A stretch of DNA of 64,000 nucleotides from Symbioplanes lichenis (lineage in GTDB: Bacteria > Actinomycetota > Actinomycetes > Mycobacteriales > Micromonosporaceae): positions 202,878 through 266,877 of the forward strand of contig NZ_JAUZQD010000015.1 in assembly GCF_030709675.1 (NCBI RefSeq). The letters run 5' to 3'. The position numbers and the translations under genes were made by a program. This document shows positions 28,206 through 37,583 of the stretch, piece after piece (the stretch's first letter is position 1; each line of letters opens with the position of its first letter). Under the pieces are notes generated by a model. That model searched no databases. It saw nothing but the letters and a program-made list of their open reading frames with translations, and was not told where the DNA came from.

Positions 28206-28488
28206 GCCGGGCTCCTTCCGAACGGATCGATGCTCGGTGACATCGACTCTTGTCGAGGCACGCTACGGTCCGATCCGGCGGTGTGACTACACGTCATCCA
28301 GTACCTATCACGGTGTGATGACCGTCCCCGTCCGTGGTGGAGATCACCGTCGAGATGCCCTGCTCAGTGGCCGTTCGGTCGGCCTGCCGACACCAGCCGA
28401 GAAGTTGATCGGCGGTCGCACAAGGTAGGCTTCTGACGCTCGCCCCTTCGAGGGCCATCCAACTGCGCGCCAACAGTCAGGAGTGCCC

Positions 28489-28755
28489 GTGGCTCGCGTC
28501 GTCGTCGACGTCATGCTCAAGCCGGAGATCCTCGATCCGCAGGGCCAGGCAGTGGCGAATGCGCTGCCCCGGCTCGGCGTGAGCGACGTCTCCTCCGTGC
28601 GCATCGGCCGCCGCATCGAGATCGAGTTCGCCGGTGAACCCGACCTCGCCACCGCCCGCGAGATCGCCGACAAGCTGCTCGCCAACCCGGTCATCGAGGA
28701 CTTCTCGATCCGGGTGGAGGAGCAGGCCGGCGACGCTGCCTCCGTGAGCGCGTGA
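28489..28755 (+). CDS. purS: Phosphoribosylformylglycinamidine synthase subunit PurS
   Basis: 88 residues, the normal length for PurS, the small subunit that bridges PurQ and PurL in the three-part FGAM synthase. Conserved VVVDVMLKPEILDPQGQAV at the start and VRIGRRIEIEF in the middle. GTG 28489 is chosen over GTG 28483 because AGGAG (28479-28483) is correctly spaced only for the former. It overlaps purQ. Confidence 0.95.
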   Translation: MARVVVDVMLKPEILDPQGQAVANALPRLGVSDVSSVRIGRRIEIEFAGEPDLATAREIADKLLANPVIEDFSIRVEEQAGDAASVSA

Positions 28756-29462
28756 CCATGCGCATCGGAGTTGTCACCTTCCCCGGTTCCCTCGACGACG
28801 GCGACGCCGCCCGTGCGGTGCGGATCGCCGGGGGCGAGGCCGTCCGGCTCTGGCACGGCGACGCCGACCTGCACGGCGTCGACGCGGTGGTCCTGCCCGG
28901 CGGCTTCTCCTACGGCGACGCGCTGCGGTGCGGCGCCATCGCCCGGTTCGCGCCGGTGATGGAGACGATCGTCGACGCCGCCCGCGGCGGCCTGCCGGTG
29001 CTCGGCATCTGCAACGGCTTCCAGGTCCTCTGCGAGGCCCACCTGCTGCCGGGTGCCCTCACCCGCAACCAGCACCTGCACTTCCGCAACCGCGACCAGC
29101 ACCTGCGGATCGGCACGACGGAGACCGCCTGGACCAGCAACTTCACCGAGGGCGAGGAGATCCTCATCCCCGTGAAGAACGGTGAGGGCTGCTTCGTCGC
29201 CGACACCAAGACGCTCGACGCGCTCGAGGCCGAGGGCCGCATCGTCGCGTGGTACACGCGCGGCAACCCGAACGGCTCGCAGCGCGACATCGCCGCGATC
29301 ACCAACGAGGCGGGCAACGTGGTCGGCATCATGCCGCACCCGGAGCACGCGGTGGAGGCGCTGACCGGCCCCTCCCTCGACGGCCTCGGCTTCTTCACCT
29401 CAGCCCTGCGGCACCTGGCCGGAGCCGCGGGCGGGCAGCTCACAGGGGGAGCGACTCGATGA
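28752..29462 (+). CDS. purQ: Phosphoribosylformylglycinamidine synthase subunit PurQ (glutaminase)
   Basis: About 236 residues of class I glutamine amidotransferase fold. It supplies ammonia from glutamine to PurL. The nucleophile cysteine is in LGICNGFQVL, the His/Glu pair in GIMPHPEHA, and PGGFSYGDALR is the oxyanion region. GTG 28752 overlaps purS (GTGA) and gives MTMRIGVVTFPGS; ATG 28758 is the alternative. It overlaps purL by four bases. Confidence 0.96.
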   Translation: MTMRIGVVTFPGSLDDGDAARAVRIAGGEAVRLWHGDADLHGVDAVVLPGGFSYGDALRCGAIARFAPVMETIVDAARGGLPVLGICNGFQVLCEAHLLPGALTRNQHLHFRNRDQHLRIGTTETAWTSNFTEGEEILIPVKNGEGCFVADTKTLDALEAEGRIVAWYTRGNPNGSQRDIAAITNEAGNVVGIMPHPEHAVEALTGPSLDGLGFFTSALRHLAGAAGGQLTGGATR

Positions 29463-32233
29463 CCACCCAGCCCGACACCGTGACCGGCGCCGGGGAGGCC
29501 AAGCTTTCCGCCACGGCCTTCGCCGCGACCGACGTGCTGGCCGGCGACATCGACACCGTCGAGCAGGCCGCCAAGACGCCGGACGAGCTGCAGCCGCACA
29601 CCGAGCTGGGGCTCAAGGACGACGAGTACGACCGGATCCGCCAGATCCTCGGCCGCCGTCCCACCGCGTCCGAGCTCGCGATGTACTCGATCATGTGGAG
29701 CGAGCACTGCTCCTACAAGTCGAGCAAGGTGCACCTGCGCCAGTTCGGTGAGAAGGCCCCGAAGAACACCCGCATGCTCGCCGGCATCGGGGAGAACGCG
29801 GGCGTGGTCCAGATCTCCGACGACCTGGCCGTCACGTTCAAGGTCGAGTCGCACAACCACCCGAGCTACGTCGAGCCCTACCAGGGCGCGGCGACCGGCG
29901 TCGGCGGCATCGTGCGCGACATCCTCGCCATGGGCGCCCGCCCGGTCGCGGTCATGGACCCGCTGCGCTTCGGTGCCGCGGACCACCCCGACACCGCGCG
30001 CGTGCTGCCCGGCGTCGTCGCCGGCATCGGTGGCTACGGCAACTGCCTGGGCCTGCCCAACATCGGCGGCGAGATCGTCTTCGACCCGACCTACCAGGGC
30101 AACCCGCTGGTCAACGCCCTGAGCATCGGCGTGCTGCCGGTCGAGCGCCTCCAGCACAAGGAGGCCGCCGGCATCGGCAACATCGTCGTGCTGCTCGGTG
30201 CGCGCACCGGCCGCGACGGCATCGGCGGCGTGTCCGTGCTGGCCTCGGCGACCTTCGACGAGGGGGCCGAGCAGCGCCGCCCGTCGGTGCAGGTCGGCGA
30301 CCCCTTCATGGAGAAGCTGCTCATCGAGAGCTGCCTCGAGCTCTATGACGCCGGGCTCGTGGCCGGCATCCAGGACCTCGGCGGCGCGGGCCTGACCTGC
30401 GCGCTCACCGAGACGGCCGCCGCCGCCGGCACCGGCATGCGGGTCTGGCTGGAGCGGGTGCCGCTGCGCGAGGCGTCCATGTCGCCGACCGAGATCCTGG
30501 CCAGCGAGTCGCAGGAGCGCATGCTCCTCATCGTCAACCCGGACAAGCTCGACGAGGTGCTGGCCGTCGCCGAGAAGTGGGGCGTCTGGGCCACCGCGAT
30601 CGGCGAGGTCACCCCGAGCGAGACCGAGGGCGAGCCCGGCCGCCTGGTGATCAGCTGGAACGACCACGTCGTGGTGGACGTGCCCCCGGGCTCGCTCGCC
30701 GACGACGGCCCGGTCTACGCCCGGCCGATCCGCGAGCCCGGCGACCTGATCCTGCTGCAGGCCGACCGGGCCGAGACGCTGCCCCGCCCGGCCTCGCCGG
30801 AGGAGCTGCGCGAGACCGTCCTGCGGATGATCGCCTCGCCCAACCTCTGCGACAAGACGTGGGTCACCGAGCAGTACGACCGCTACGTCCTGGGCAACAC
30901 GGTGCTGGCGCAGCCCGAGGACGCCGGTGTCCTGCGCATCGACGAGAAGACCGGGCTGGGCGTCGCGCTGTCGGTCGACGGCAACGGTCGCTACGCGCGC
31001 CTCGACCCGTACGAGGGGGCGAAGCTGGCCCTGGCCGAGGCCTACCGCAACGTCGTCGTCACCGGCGCCGAGCCGGTCGCCGTCACCGACTGCCTCAACT
31101 TCGGCTCGCCCGAGGACCCGGCCGTCATGTGGCAGTTCGCCGAGGCCGTCCGCGGCCTCGCTGACGGCTGCCAGGAGCTGGGCATCCCGGTGACCGGCGG
31201 CAACGTCAGCTTCTACAACCAGACCGGCGCCGCGGCGATCCACCCCACCCCGGTGGTGGGCGTGCTCGGCATCCTGGACGACGTGGCCAAGCGGGTGCCG
31301 ATGGGCTTCCCGCCGCCGCCCGGCGCGGAGGGCGACCTGCTCTTCGTGCTCGGCACCACCACGGACGAGCTCTCCGGCTCCGAGTGGGCCTGGGTCACCC
31401 ACGGTCACCTCGGGGGCAAGCCGCCCAAGGTGGACCTCGCCGCCGAGCAGCGCCTCGGCAAGCTCCTGGCCCAGGCGGCCGAGCGCGAGTTCGTCGTGGC
31501 CGCGCACGACCTCTCCGACGGCGGTCTCTCCCAGGTCCTCGTCGAGTCGGCCCTGCGCCGCAACGTGGGCGCCAAGGTCACGCTGCCCGGTGACGCCCGC
31601 ACCGCCCCCTTCGTCTGGCTGTTCAGCGAGTCGGCGGGCCGCGCGCTCGTCGTCGTGCCCCGCGGCCACGAGACGGCGTTCCGGGCCCTCGCCGAGGAGC
31701 ACGGCGTCCCGGTCACCGCGCTCGGCGTGACCACCGAGGAGCAGGTCCTCGACATCGAGGGCCAGTTCGCGATCGGCCTCGACGAGCTGCGCACCGCCTT
31801 CACCGGCACGATGCGCCGCCTCTTCGGCGGCCCGGCCGAGCTGGGCGCCGAGTCGGCGACGGTGGCCTCGGTCTCCGCCATCTCCGCCACCGCGGACCCG
31901 AGCTTCACCTCCGCCCCGATCACGGCCGCCGGCCCGTCGGAAGCGGCCGGCGCGTCGCAGGCTGCCTCGGCGCAGGGCGCTCCCTCGTCGGACGCGGTCG
32001 GATCGTCGCAGGCGGCCGGCGCGTCGGAGATCGCCTCGTCGGCGTCCGGCGGCTCCAACACGGCTGGTGTCTCCGGCACGGCTGGTGTCTCCGGCGCAGC
32101 TGGTGGCTCGGGTGCGGCCGGCGGCTCGGAGCCGGCGGCGTCGCTCCCGGGCGGGCCGGTCGACTCCAGCCCGGCGCAGGCTCCGGCGCCGAGTGACAAG
32201 GCCACCGAGGCGGAGAAGCCCACCCAGGACTGA
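29459..32233 (+). CDS. purL: Phosphoribosylformylglycinamidine synthase subunit PurL with a ~130-residue disordered tail
   Basis: 924 residues, against about 740-770 for a usual small PurL. Residues ~1-794 hold the complete enzyme: MWSEHCSYKSSK, FKVESHNHPSYVEPYQGAAT, GIQDLGGAGLTCALTE, VTGGNVSFYNQT and VAAHDLSDGGLSQVL. It converts FGAR to FGAM with ATP and ammonia from PurQ. The last ~130 residues are almost entirely Ala, Ser, Gly and Pro (GASQAAS, TAGVSGTAGVSGAAGGSG), ending in KPTQD. No stop or frameshift separates the tail. ATG 29459 overlaps the purQ stop. Confidence 0.95.
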   Translation: MTTQPDTVTGAGEAKLSATAFAATDVLAGDIDTVEQAAKTPDELQPHTELGLKDDEYDRIRQILGRRPTASELAMYSIMWSEHCSYKSSKVHLRQFGEKAPKNTRMLAGIGENAGVVQISDDLAVTFKVESHNHPSYVEPYQGAATGVGGIVRDILAMGARPVAVMDPLRFGAADHPDTARVLPGVVAGIGGYGNCLGLPNIGGEIVFDPTYQGNPLVNALSIGVLPVERLQHKEAAGIGNIVVLLGARTGRDGIGGVSVLASATFDEGAEQRRPSVQVGDPFMEKLLIESCLELYDAGLVAGIQDLGGAGLTCALTETAAAAGTGMRVWLERVPLREASMSPTEILASESQERMLLIVNPDKLDEVLAVAEKWGVWATAIGEVTPSETEGEPGRLVISWNDHVVVDVPPGSLADDGPVYARPIREPGDLILLQADRAETLPRPASPEELRETVLRMIASPNLCDKTWVTEQYDRYVLGNTVLAQPEDAGVLRIDEKTGLGVALSVDGNGRYARLDPYEGAKLALAEAYRNVVVTGAEPVAVTDCLNFGSPEDPAVMWQFAEAVRGLADGCQELGIPVTGGNVSFYNQTGAAAIHPTPVVGVLGILDDVAKRVPMGFPPPPGAEGDLLFVLGTTTDELSGSEWAWVTHGHLGGKPPKVDLAAEQRLGKLLAQAAEREFVVAAHDLSDGGLSQVLVESALRRNVGAKVTLPGDARTAPFVWLFSESAGRALVVVPRGHETAFRALAEEHGVPVTALGVTTEEQVLDIEGQFAIGLDELRTAFTGTMRRLFGGPAELGAESATVASVSAISATADPSFTSAPITAAGPSEAAGASQAASAQGAPSSDAVGSSQAAGASEIASSASGGSNTAGVSGTAGVSGAAGGSGAAGGSEPAASLPGGPVDSSPAQAPAPSDKATEAEKPTQD

Positions 32234-32256
32234 TCCGCCCCGAACGGTTCCGCACG

Positions 32257-32294
32257 ACGCCACGGCCGGCCCTTCACCGGGTCAGCCGTGGCGT
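32257..32294. terminator. Inverted repeat between purL and the GNAT gene
   Basis: ACGCCACGGC (32257-32266) pairs with GCCGTGGCGT (32285-32294) over an 18-nt loop. It lies between convergent genes and ends inside the shared downstream region of both. No T-run. Confidence 0.55.
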
Positions 32295-32301
32295 TCGTCG
32301 T

Positions 32302-32769
32302 TCACGGCCGGTGGGCCAGGTCGAGCACGCCGACGGTCTGACCGCCGCTCTGCTCACCGGTCATCGAGAAGCCGAGCTTGAGATAGAACTCCTCGGGTCC
32401 ACCGGCGCGCGGCTCCCACGTCACGTAGACCCGGCTGCCACCCCGCTCCCGGATCTTGGCGCACACGGCCTCGACGGCGTAGCGCCCGTACCCCCTGCCC
32501 TGCTCCCCGGCGGCGATGGTGAGTCGCCACAGCCCGGAGCGCATGTCGTCCGGATCGCTCTCGGGCCGCCACGGAATGTCCAGAAAGGCCATCAGGAAGC
32601 CCACGAGCCGATCCCCGTCATAGATCAGGCGCGGCCAGGCGTACTCGGCGAAGACATATGCCTCCGCCAGCGACTTCACGACCGGCGCGACCAGATCCTC
32701 CTGATCGGGTCGTACGGACAGGGCGAGGGCTGCCTCATAGTTCGCCGGCGTGGGCGCTTCCAACCGCAT
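32302..32769 (-). CDS. GNAT-family N-acetyltransferase
   Basis: About 155 residues. The acetyl-CoA loop is visible as GEQGRGYGRYAV (the Q/R-x-x-G-x-G motif), preceded by the beta strand GLWRLTIA and followed by GGSRVYVTWEP and EEFYLKLGF. The N-terminus reads ANYEAALALSVRPDQEDLVAP, similar to spermidine-type acetyltransferases. The substrate cannot be told. ATG 32769 (MRLEAPTPANY) is chosen because residues upstream in the same frame are Arg-rich noise. Confidence 0.82.
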   Translation of the reverse strand: MRLEAPTPANYEAALALSVRPDQEDLVAPVVKSLAEAYVFAEYAWPRLIYDGDRLVGFLMAFLDIPWRPESDPDDMRSGLWRLTIAAGEQGRGYGRYAVEAVCAKIRERGGSRVYVTWEPRAGGPEEFYLKLGFSMTGEQSGGQTVGVLDLAHRP

Positions 32770-32949
32770 GCGCCGGACCCAAATCCCCGGCCGCCACCGC
32801 TCACGACCGCTTTCCGCCGCGCCCCGAGCGTCCCGGGCCGTCCACTGACGACGCCCCGACCTGATCCGCGTCCAGCTCACAATGTGATCCGCGTTCCGCC
32901 CACGACGTGCGCCTGGTCGTCATGCCCCGCGGCGTGGCCGGACGAGCCC

Positions 32950-32990
32950 ATGAAAAAGCCGGCCCCGTCGCGATGACGAAGCCGGCCCTC
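32950..32990 (-). terminator. Possible terminator after the Gly/Tyr-rich surface protein gene
   Basis: GCCGGC at 32958-32963 and 32981-32986 can pair as a 6-bp GC stem and, on the minus strand, is followed by five Ts. It lies about 50 bases after the stop of the gene at 33039. The stem is short. Confidence 0.35.
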
Positions 32991-33038
32991 AAGTGATTCA
33001 TGTCGCGCAGTGCCGATCAGCCCGGCCGCGAGCCACTC

Positions 33039-35177
33039 CTACTCGTCGCCCCAGCGCTGACCCGGGCGACTGCCCTGCGGCGGCTGCTGGCGGGGAGCCG
33101 CGCGCCGGCCCTCGTCGCCGCCGTAGCCGCCCCGCTGGTCGTAGCCGTCCTGCTCGTCATAGCCGCCGCCCCCGTAGGAACCGCCGCCCTGACCGCCACC
33201 GTAGGCGCCGCCGCCGTACGCTCCGCCGCCCGGGCCCCCGCCCTGACCGCCGCCGTACGTGCCGCCGCCCCCGGCCCCGCCACCGCCACCGTTGCCGCCA
33301 TAGGTGCCGCCTTGGCCGCCACCGCCGTAGGTGCCGCGCTGACCGCCGCCACCCTGAGCGCCGCCGCCGTAGGCGCCGCCACCCTGACCGCCATAGCCGC
33401 CCTGGTCGTAGCCGTCGTCGCCGTAGCCACCCTGCTCGTAACCGCCCTGAGCCCCGCCGTCGTAGCCCCCGCCGGCCGCGCCGTTCCCGCCGCCGTAGGT
33501 GCCACCACCGCCGTACGTGCCCCCACCGCGCTGCCCGCCGTAGGTGCCGCCGCCCTGGGCCCCGTCGCCGCCGCCGTAGGAGCCGCCCTGACCGCCGCCC
33601 CCGTACGTGCCGCCGCCGTTGCCACCCTGCGGCCCGTAGGCGTTCCCGTCGGCCTCGTCCCAGGAGCCGTAGCCCCCGCCCTGAGCCCCGCCGTTCCCGC
33701 CGCCGCCGTAAGCACCGCCGCCCTGATAGGCGCCGTCGTCCTGGCCGTAGCCGTCGTCGTAGCCCTGGTTGCCGCCGTAGCCGCCGTCGCGGTCGTCGAC
33801 GCCGGGCCGGAACATGCCGGTGGCCTCGTCGTAACGCTGCTGGGGCTGCTCCTGGGCGCCGCTGTAGCCGGCGTGCTCGTCGTAACCGTCGTAGCCGTCG
33901 TCGTAGCCGTTGCTCTGCGCGGGAGCGGGCGCACCGGCGGCGTTCCAGGCCCCGCCGTTCGGGGGCAGCGGTGCACCGTACGGGTCCGGGAACTCGTCGT
34001 CGAGCGCGGCCGGCGCCGGCTTGTGGATCATCGTGGGCGCGTCCGCGATGGACGGTGCGCCGGAGCGCGGGGCGATCATCGTCGCGTCGCTGACCCGGCC
34101 GCCGCCGACCGGGGCGGAGATGCGGGTCTGGTCGGCGCCGGCGAAACCGCCCGCGGCCGCCGGGACGGGACCGCCGCCGGGGGTGCCGCTGCCGAGCTCG
34201 TCGTCGCCGCCCTGGTTCTTGCGGCGCATGAGGACCAGCACGATCGCGCCGATGCCGGCCGCGACGAGCAGGCCGCCCATGATGAGGAAGAGCGTCGAGC
34301 CGGAGCCGCTGTCCTCACCGGACGTCTGCTCGGTGTCGGGCGCCGCGGCCGCGGGGCTCTCCTCCTCGGTGGCCTCGTCCGTGGCCTCGTCGCTCGCTTC
34401 CTCGGTCGGGGAGCTGCTGACCGAGGGGGAGGGGGACGGGCTGGACGTGGTGGGCGCCGCGACCAGCTTGATCACCAGCGGCACGTTGACCGACTGGTTG
34501 GCGCCGCCGTCCGCGTTGACCAGCGTCTGCTCGTAGCCGGACTTGACGGCGCCGACGGCGAGGTTGCCCGGGGCGATCGGCTTGTTGTCCGACGAGCGGA
34601 ACGAGTAGGAGCCGTCGCCGTCGGAGGAGGTGTTGAACACGTTGCCGCTGCTGTCGCGCAGGCCGACCTCGGCGCCCGAGACGGCCTTGCCGTCCTGGTC
34701 CTTGACCTTGCCGCTGACCTTGGTGACGGACTTGGGCTTGTCGGCGCCGCGCACGGTGATGGTGCGGCTCGTGCTCGCGTCGTCGCCGCCGATGGTGGCC
34801 GTGATCTGCACGTTGAACGACTTGGTCTGTCCGGCCTCGACGGTCGGCGCCTTCAAGGAGACCTGATAGGTCTGGTTGGCGCCGGGCGCGATCGTCTTGG
34901 TCGAGTTGCAGTCGCCGTTGCAGTTGAGGCCGTTGCCGTTGACGACGACGGTCGCCGAGGTCTCCTCGGAACCCTCCTCGCCCAGCACGTTCCTGTTGGT
35001 GACCTGGAAGGACATGGTGGTCGAACCACCGGAGGGGAGGTCTCCCGACGCCAGGTTGGTGATCGCGACCTGGGGGTCCTTCGCCAGGGCGGCCACGGGG
35101 GCTGCGAGGATCAGTCCGCCTGCCAACGCCAGGAACGCACCGGCCTGGACAGCCCGGGCTCGTAGGTGCGTTGTCAC
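33039..35177 (-). CDS. Large membrane-anchored surface protein with Gly/Tyr-rich cytoplasmic tail
   Basis: About 712 residues. Signal peptide (~1-33), then an extracellular part with a CARDB/DUF11-like strand region and a carboxypeptidase-regulatory-like domain (SGKVKDQDGKAVSGAEVGLRD onward, near 125-215). A Ser/Pro/Glu-rich stalk follows, then one membrane helix (~296-319, FLIMGGLLVAAGIGAIVLVL) and an RRK stop-transfer. The last ~390 residues are cytoplasmic and low-complexity, dominated by YGGGG and GGAYGGG units. GTG 35177 is eight bases after GGAAGG. Function unknown; the domain set suggests cell-surface adhesion or wall sensing. Confidence 0.75.
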   Translation of the reverse strand: MTTHLRARAVQAGAFLALAGGLILAAPVAALAKDPQVAITNLASGDLPSGGSTTMSFQVTNRNVLGEEGSEETSATVVVNGNGLNCNGDCNSTKTIAPGANQTYQVSLKAPTVEAGQTKSFNVQITATIGGDDASTSRTITVRGADKPKSVTKVSGKVKDQDGKAVSGAEVGLRDSSGNVFNTSSDGDGSYSFRSSDNKPIAPGNLAVGAVKSGYEQTLVNADGGANQSVNVPLVIKLVAAPTTSSPSPSPSVSSSPTEEASDEATDEATEEESPAAAAPDTEQTSGEDSGSGSTLFLIMGGLLVAAGIGAIVLVLMRRKNQGGDDELGSGTPGGGPVPAAAGGFAGADQTRISAPVGGGRVSDATMIAPRSGAPSIADAPTMIHKPAPAALDDEFPDPYGAPLPPNGGAWNAAGAPAPAQSNGYDDGYDGYDEHAGYSGAQEQPQQRYDEATGMFRPGVDDRDGGYGGNQGYDDGYGQDDGAYQGGGAYGGGGNGGAQGGGYGSWDEADGNAYGPQGGNGGGTYGGGGQGGSYGGGDGAQGGGTYGGQRGGGTYGGGGTYGGGNGAAGGGYDGGAQGGYEQGGYGDDGYDQGGYGGQGGGAYGGGAQGGGGQRGTYGGGGQGGTYGGNGGGGGAGGGGTYGGGQGGGPGGGAYGGGAYGGGQGGGSYGGGGYDEQDGYDQRGGYGGDEGRRAAPRQQPPQGSRPGQRWGDE

Positions 35178-35337
35178 GTCCACCGCCTTCCGGTTCGCGC
35201 GGGTCCCCGGAGCCTCGGAGGAGGCCCGTTGATCCCGCGGCGAGTACACACCGTCGGCCACTATGCCCTGTCGGATGACTTTCGCGCGAGTCAGGCCCGC
35301 CGGGTTGTGGCCGATTGCCGGGTCGTATTGTCCCGAC

Positions 35338-35700
35338 GTGTCTTCTCCGCACAATAAATCCGAGTCGGTTCGGCAGGCGCTGGACGCGCTCGACGCGGGC
35401 GGTGAGCCCGAGCGCCCGGTGCTTCGTGACGCTGTGCGAGCACTGCTGGCGGAGCTCGCGCGACGGGCGCCCGGCCGATCGGTGGAGGTCCGTATTCCAC
35501 CTTTCGGTGCTATTCAGTGTGTCGAAGGTCCCCGGCACACCCGTGGCACCCCGCCCAACGTCGTGGAGACGGATCCGATGACCTGGCTGCTCGTGGCCAC
35601 AGGCCGGTTGAGCTGGGCAAATGCGGTCAGTTCGGGCCGGGTCCGGGCCAGCGGTATACGTACTGATCTCACCCCGTACCTCCCCGTGCACCAGGGCTGA
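35338..35700 (+). CDS. Sterol-carrier-family protein, purine-cluster associated
   Basis: About 120 residues. SVEVRIPPFGAIQCVEGPRH and RGTPPNVVETDPMTWLLVATGRLSWA match the actinobacterial "sterol carrier family protein" that I recall just upstream of purF in this phylum. The ligand is unknown. GTG 35338 is the first good start before homology (VSSPHNKSESV). It is 71 bp from purF on the same strand. Confidence 0.85.
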   Translation: MSSPHNKSESVRQALDALDAGGEPERPVLRDAVRALLAELARRAPGRSVEVRIPPFGAIQCVEGPRHTRGTPPNVVETDPMTWLLVATGRLSWANAVSSGRVRASGIRTDLTPYLPVHQG

Positions 35701-35771
35701 TGCGCCGGAGGCCGCGTACACTTGGCGGTCGGACCAGCAAGCCCAGCAGATCAGCATGAGGGAGCAAGCGC

Positions 35772-37382
35772 GTGCCCCGAGGCGACGGCCGGTTGACCGA
35801 CGATCTCGACCCCCAGGACCGCGGACCCCAGGATGCCTGCGGCGTCTTCGGTGTCTGGGCGCCCGAGGAAGAGGTCGCAAAACTCACATACTTCGGGCTT
35901 TTCGCTCTGCAGCACCGCGGCCAGGAAGCGGCGGGCATCGCAGTCAGTGACGGCTCCGGCGTGGTGGTCTACAAGGATCTCGGCCTCGTGTCGCAGGTCT
36001 TCGACGAGCCGACGCTGGCGAGCCTGCGCGGCCACCTGGCGATCGGCCACACCCGCTATTCGACGACCGGCGGGTCCAACTGGGAAAACGCCCAGCCCAC
36101 GATCCGCGCCACGACGGCCGGCACGACGATCGCCCTGGCCCACAACGGCAATCTGGTCAACACCGCCGAGCTGGTGCGGGAGATCAACGATCGCGGTCTG
36201 GACATCGGCGACGCCACCTCCGACACCGCGATGGTGACCACGCTGCTCGCGAGCCGTCCCGACCTGTCGGTCGAGGCCGCGGCCATGGAGGTGCTGCCGC
36301 GCCTGCGGGGCGCGTTCAGCTTCGTCTTCATGGACGAGGGCACCTTGTACGCGGCCCGCGACGCCCAGGGCGTGCGGCCGCTCGTGCTCGGGCGCATGGA
36401 GCGCGGCTGGGCCGTGGCGAGCGAGACCGCCGCCCTCGACATCGTCGGGGCCAGCTTCGTCCGCGAGGTCGAGCCGGGCGAGATCCTCGCGATCGACGAG
36501 CACGGCCTGCGCTCGAGCCGGTTCGCGACCCCCGAGCCCAAGGGCTGCCTTTTCGAGTACGTCTACCTGGCGCGCCCCGACACGACGATCGCCGGCCGCA
36601 ACATGTACGCGGCCAGGGTCGAGGTCGGCCGGCGGCTGGCCCGCGAGCACCCGGTCGAGGCCGACCTGGTCATCGGCGTCCCGCAGTCGGGCATCCCGGC
36701 CGCGATCGGCTACGCCGAGGAGTCGGGCATCCCCTACAGCGAGGGCTTCATGAAGAACGCCTACGTCGGGCGCACCTTCATCCAGCCGTCGCAGACGATC
36801 CGGCAGCTCGGCATCCGGCTCAAGCTCAACCCGCTGCGCGAGGTCGTCCGGGGCAAGCGCATCGTGGTGGTCGACGACTCGATCGTGCGGGGCAACACCC
36901 AGCGGGCCCAGATCCGGATGCTGCGCGAGGCGGGCGCCCTCGAGGTGCACGTGCGCATCTCGTCGCCGCCGGTCAAGTGGCCCTGCTTCTACGGCATCGA
37001 CTTCGCCACCCGGGCCGAGCTGATCGCCAACGGCCTCGAGATCGACGGCATCCGGCGCTCGATCGGCGCCGACAGCCTGGGCTACATCTCGCTGGAGGAG
37101 CTGGTCCTCTCCACCGAGCAGCCCAAGTCGCGGCTGTGCATGGCGTGCTTCGACGGGCAATACCCGATCGAGCTGCCGGCCGGCCACCTCATCGGCAAGC
37201 ACCTGCTGGAGAGCGTCGGCAAGCGGGCGAGCATGCCGTCCGCCGGGGCCGCGGCCACGAGCGCCGCGGTGGCGGGTCTCGAGCAGGAATACGAGGACGA
37301 GCAATACGCGGAGGGCGAGCGGAGCACCGCGCAGCCCCTGGTGGGCAGCCCGGGCGGCGTGGACGCCCTGCATCACCCGTGA
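35772..37382 (+). CDS. purF: Amidophosphoribosyltransferase
   Basis: 536 residues. First step of purine synthesis: PRPP plus glutamine gives phosphoribosylamine. A short leader precedes the Ntn nucleophile C23 in DACGVFGVW, so processing to expose this Cys is likely, as in the Bacillus-type enzymes. Glutaminase motifs are FALQHRGQE, HTRYSTTG and AHNGNLVN; the PRPP site is VVVDDSIVRGNT. Cysteines near the C-terminus (CMACFDGQYP and others) fit the Fe-S ligands of that class. GTG 35772 has AGGGAG eight bases upstream. Confidence 0.96.
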   Translation: MPRGDGRLTDDLDPQDRGPQDACGVFGVWAPEEEVAKLTYFGLFALQHRGQEAAGIAVSDGSGVVVYKDLGLVSQVFDEPTLASLRGHLAIGHTRYSTTGGSNWENAQPTIRATTAGTTIALAHNGNLVNTAELVREINDRGLDIGDATSDTAMVTTLLASRPDLSVEAAAMEVLPRLRGAFSFVFMDEGTLYAARDAQGVRPLVLGRMERGWAVASETAALDIVGASFVREVEPGEILAIDEHGLRSSRFATPEPKGCLFEYVYLARPDTTIAGRNMYAARVEVGRRLAREHPVEADLVIGVPQSGIPAAIGYAEESGIPYSEGFMKNAYVGRTFIQPSQTIRQLGIRLKLNPLREVVRGKRIVVVDDSIVRGNTQRAQIRMLREAGALEVHVRISSPPVKWPCFYGIDFATRAELIANGLEIDGIRRSIGADSLGYISLEELVLSTEQPKSRLCMACFDGQYPIELPAGHLIGKHLLESVGKRASMPSAGAAATSAAVAGLEQEYEDEQYAEGERSTAQPLVGSPGGVDALHHP

Positions 37383-37583
37383 CAGCGTGCGCCCGGTCGA
37401 TGGGCGCAGCGTCGTCAAGTCGTACCGATTCCGGGCCGGCGGCGGCTGATCTCCGAGGTCAGCCCGCCGCCGGCTTGGGGCCGGACGGGATTCGGCCTTA
37501 GGGTCGAGGGGCGGAACGATCCGCGCCGTCCTGACGTCAGACCAAGCGGCCCAGCCGAGGCAGCACCAGCTAAGGGGAGAAGC

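Noticed and set aside
28910..32263. 1117-residue open frame on the minus strand over purQ/purL
   Set aside because: It is the GC-driven antisense shadow of purL: the peptide is Arg/Gly/Val/His-rich with no family resemblance, and purL itself is certain.
33000..35165. 721-residue open frame on the plus strand opposite the Gly/Tyr-rich surface protein
   Set aside because: Ala/Val-rich noise from reading Gly/Tyr codons in reverse; the minus-strand frame has signal peptide, domain and membrane helix in order.
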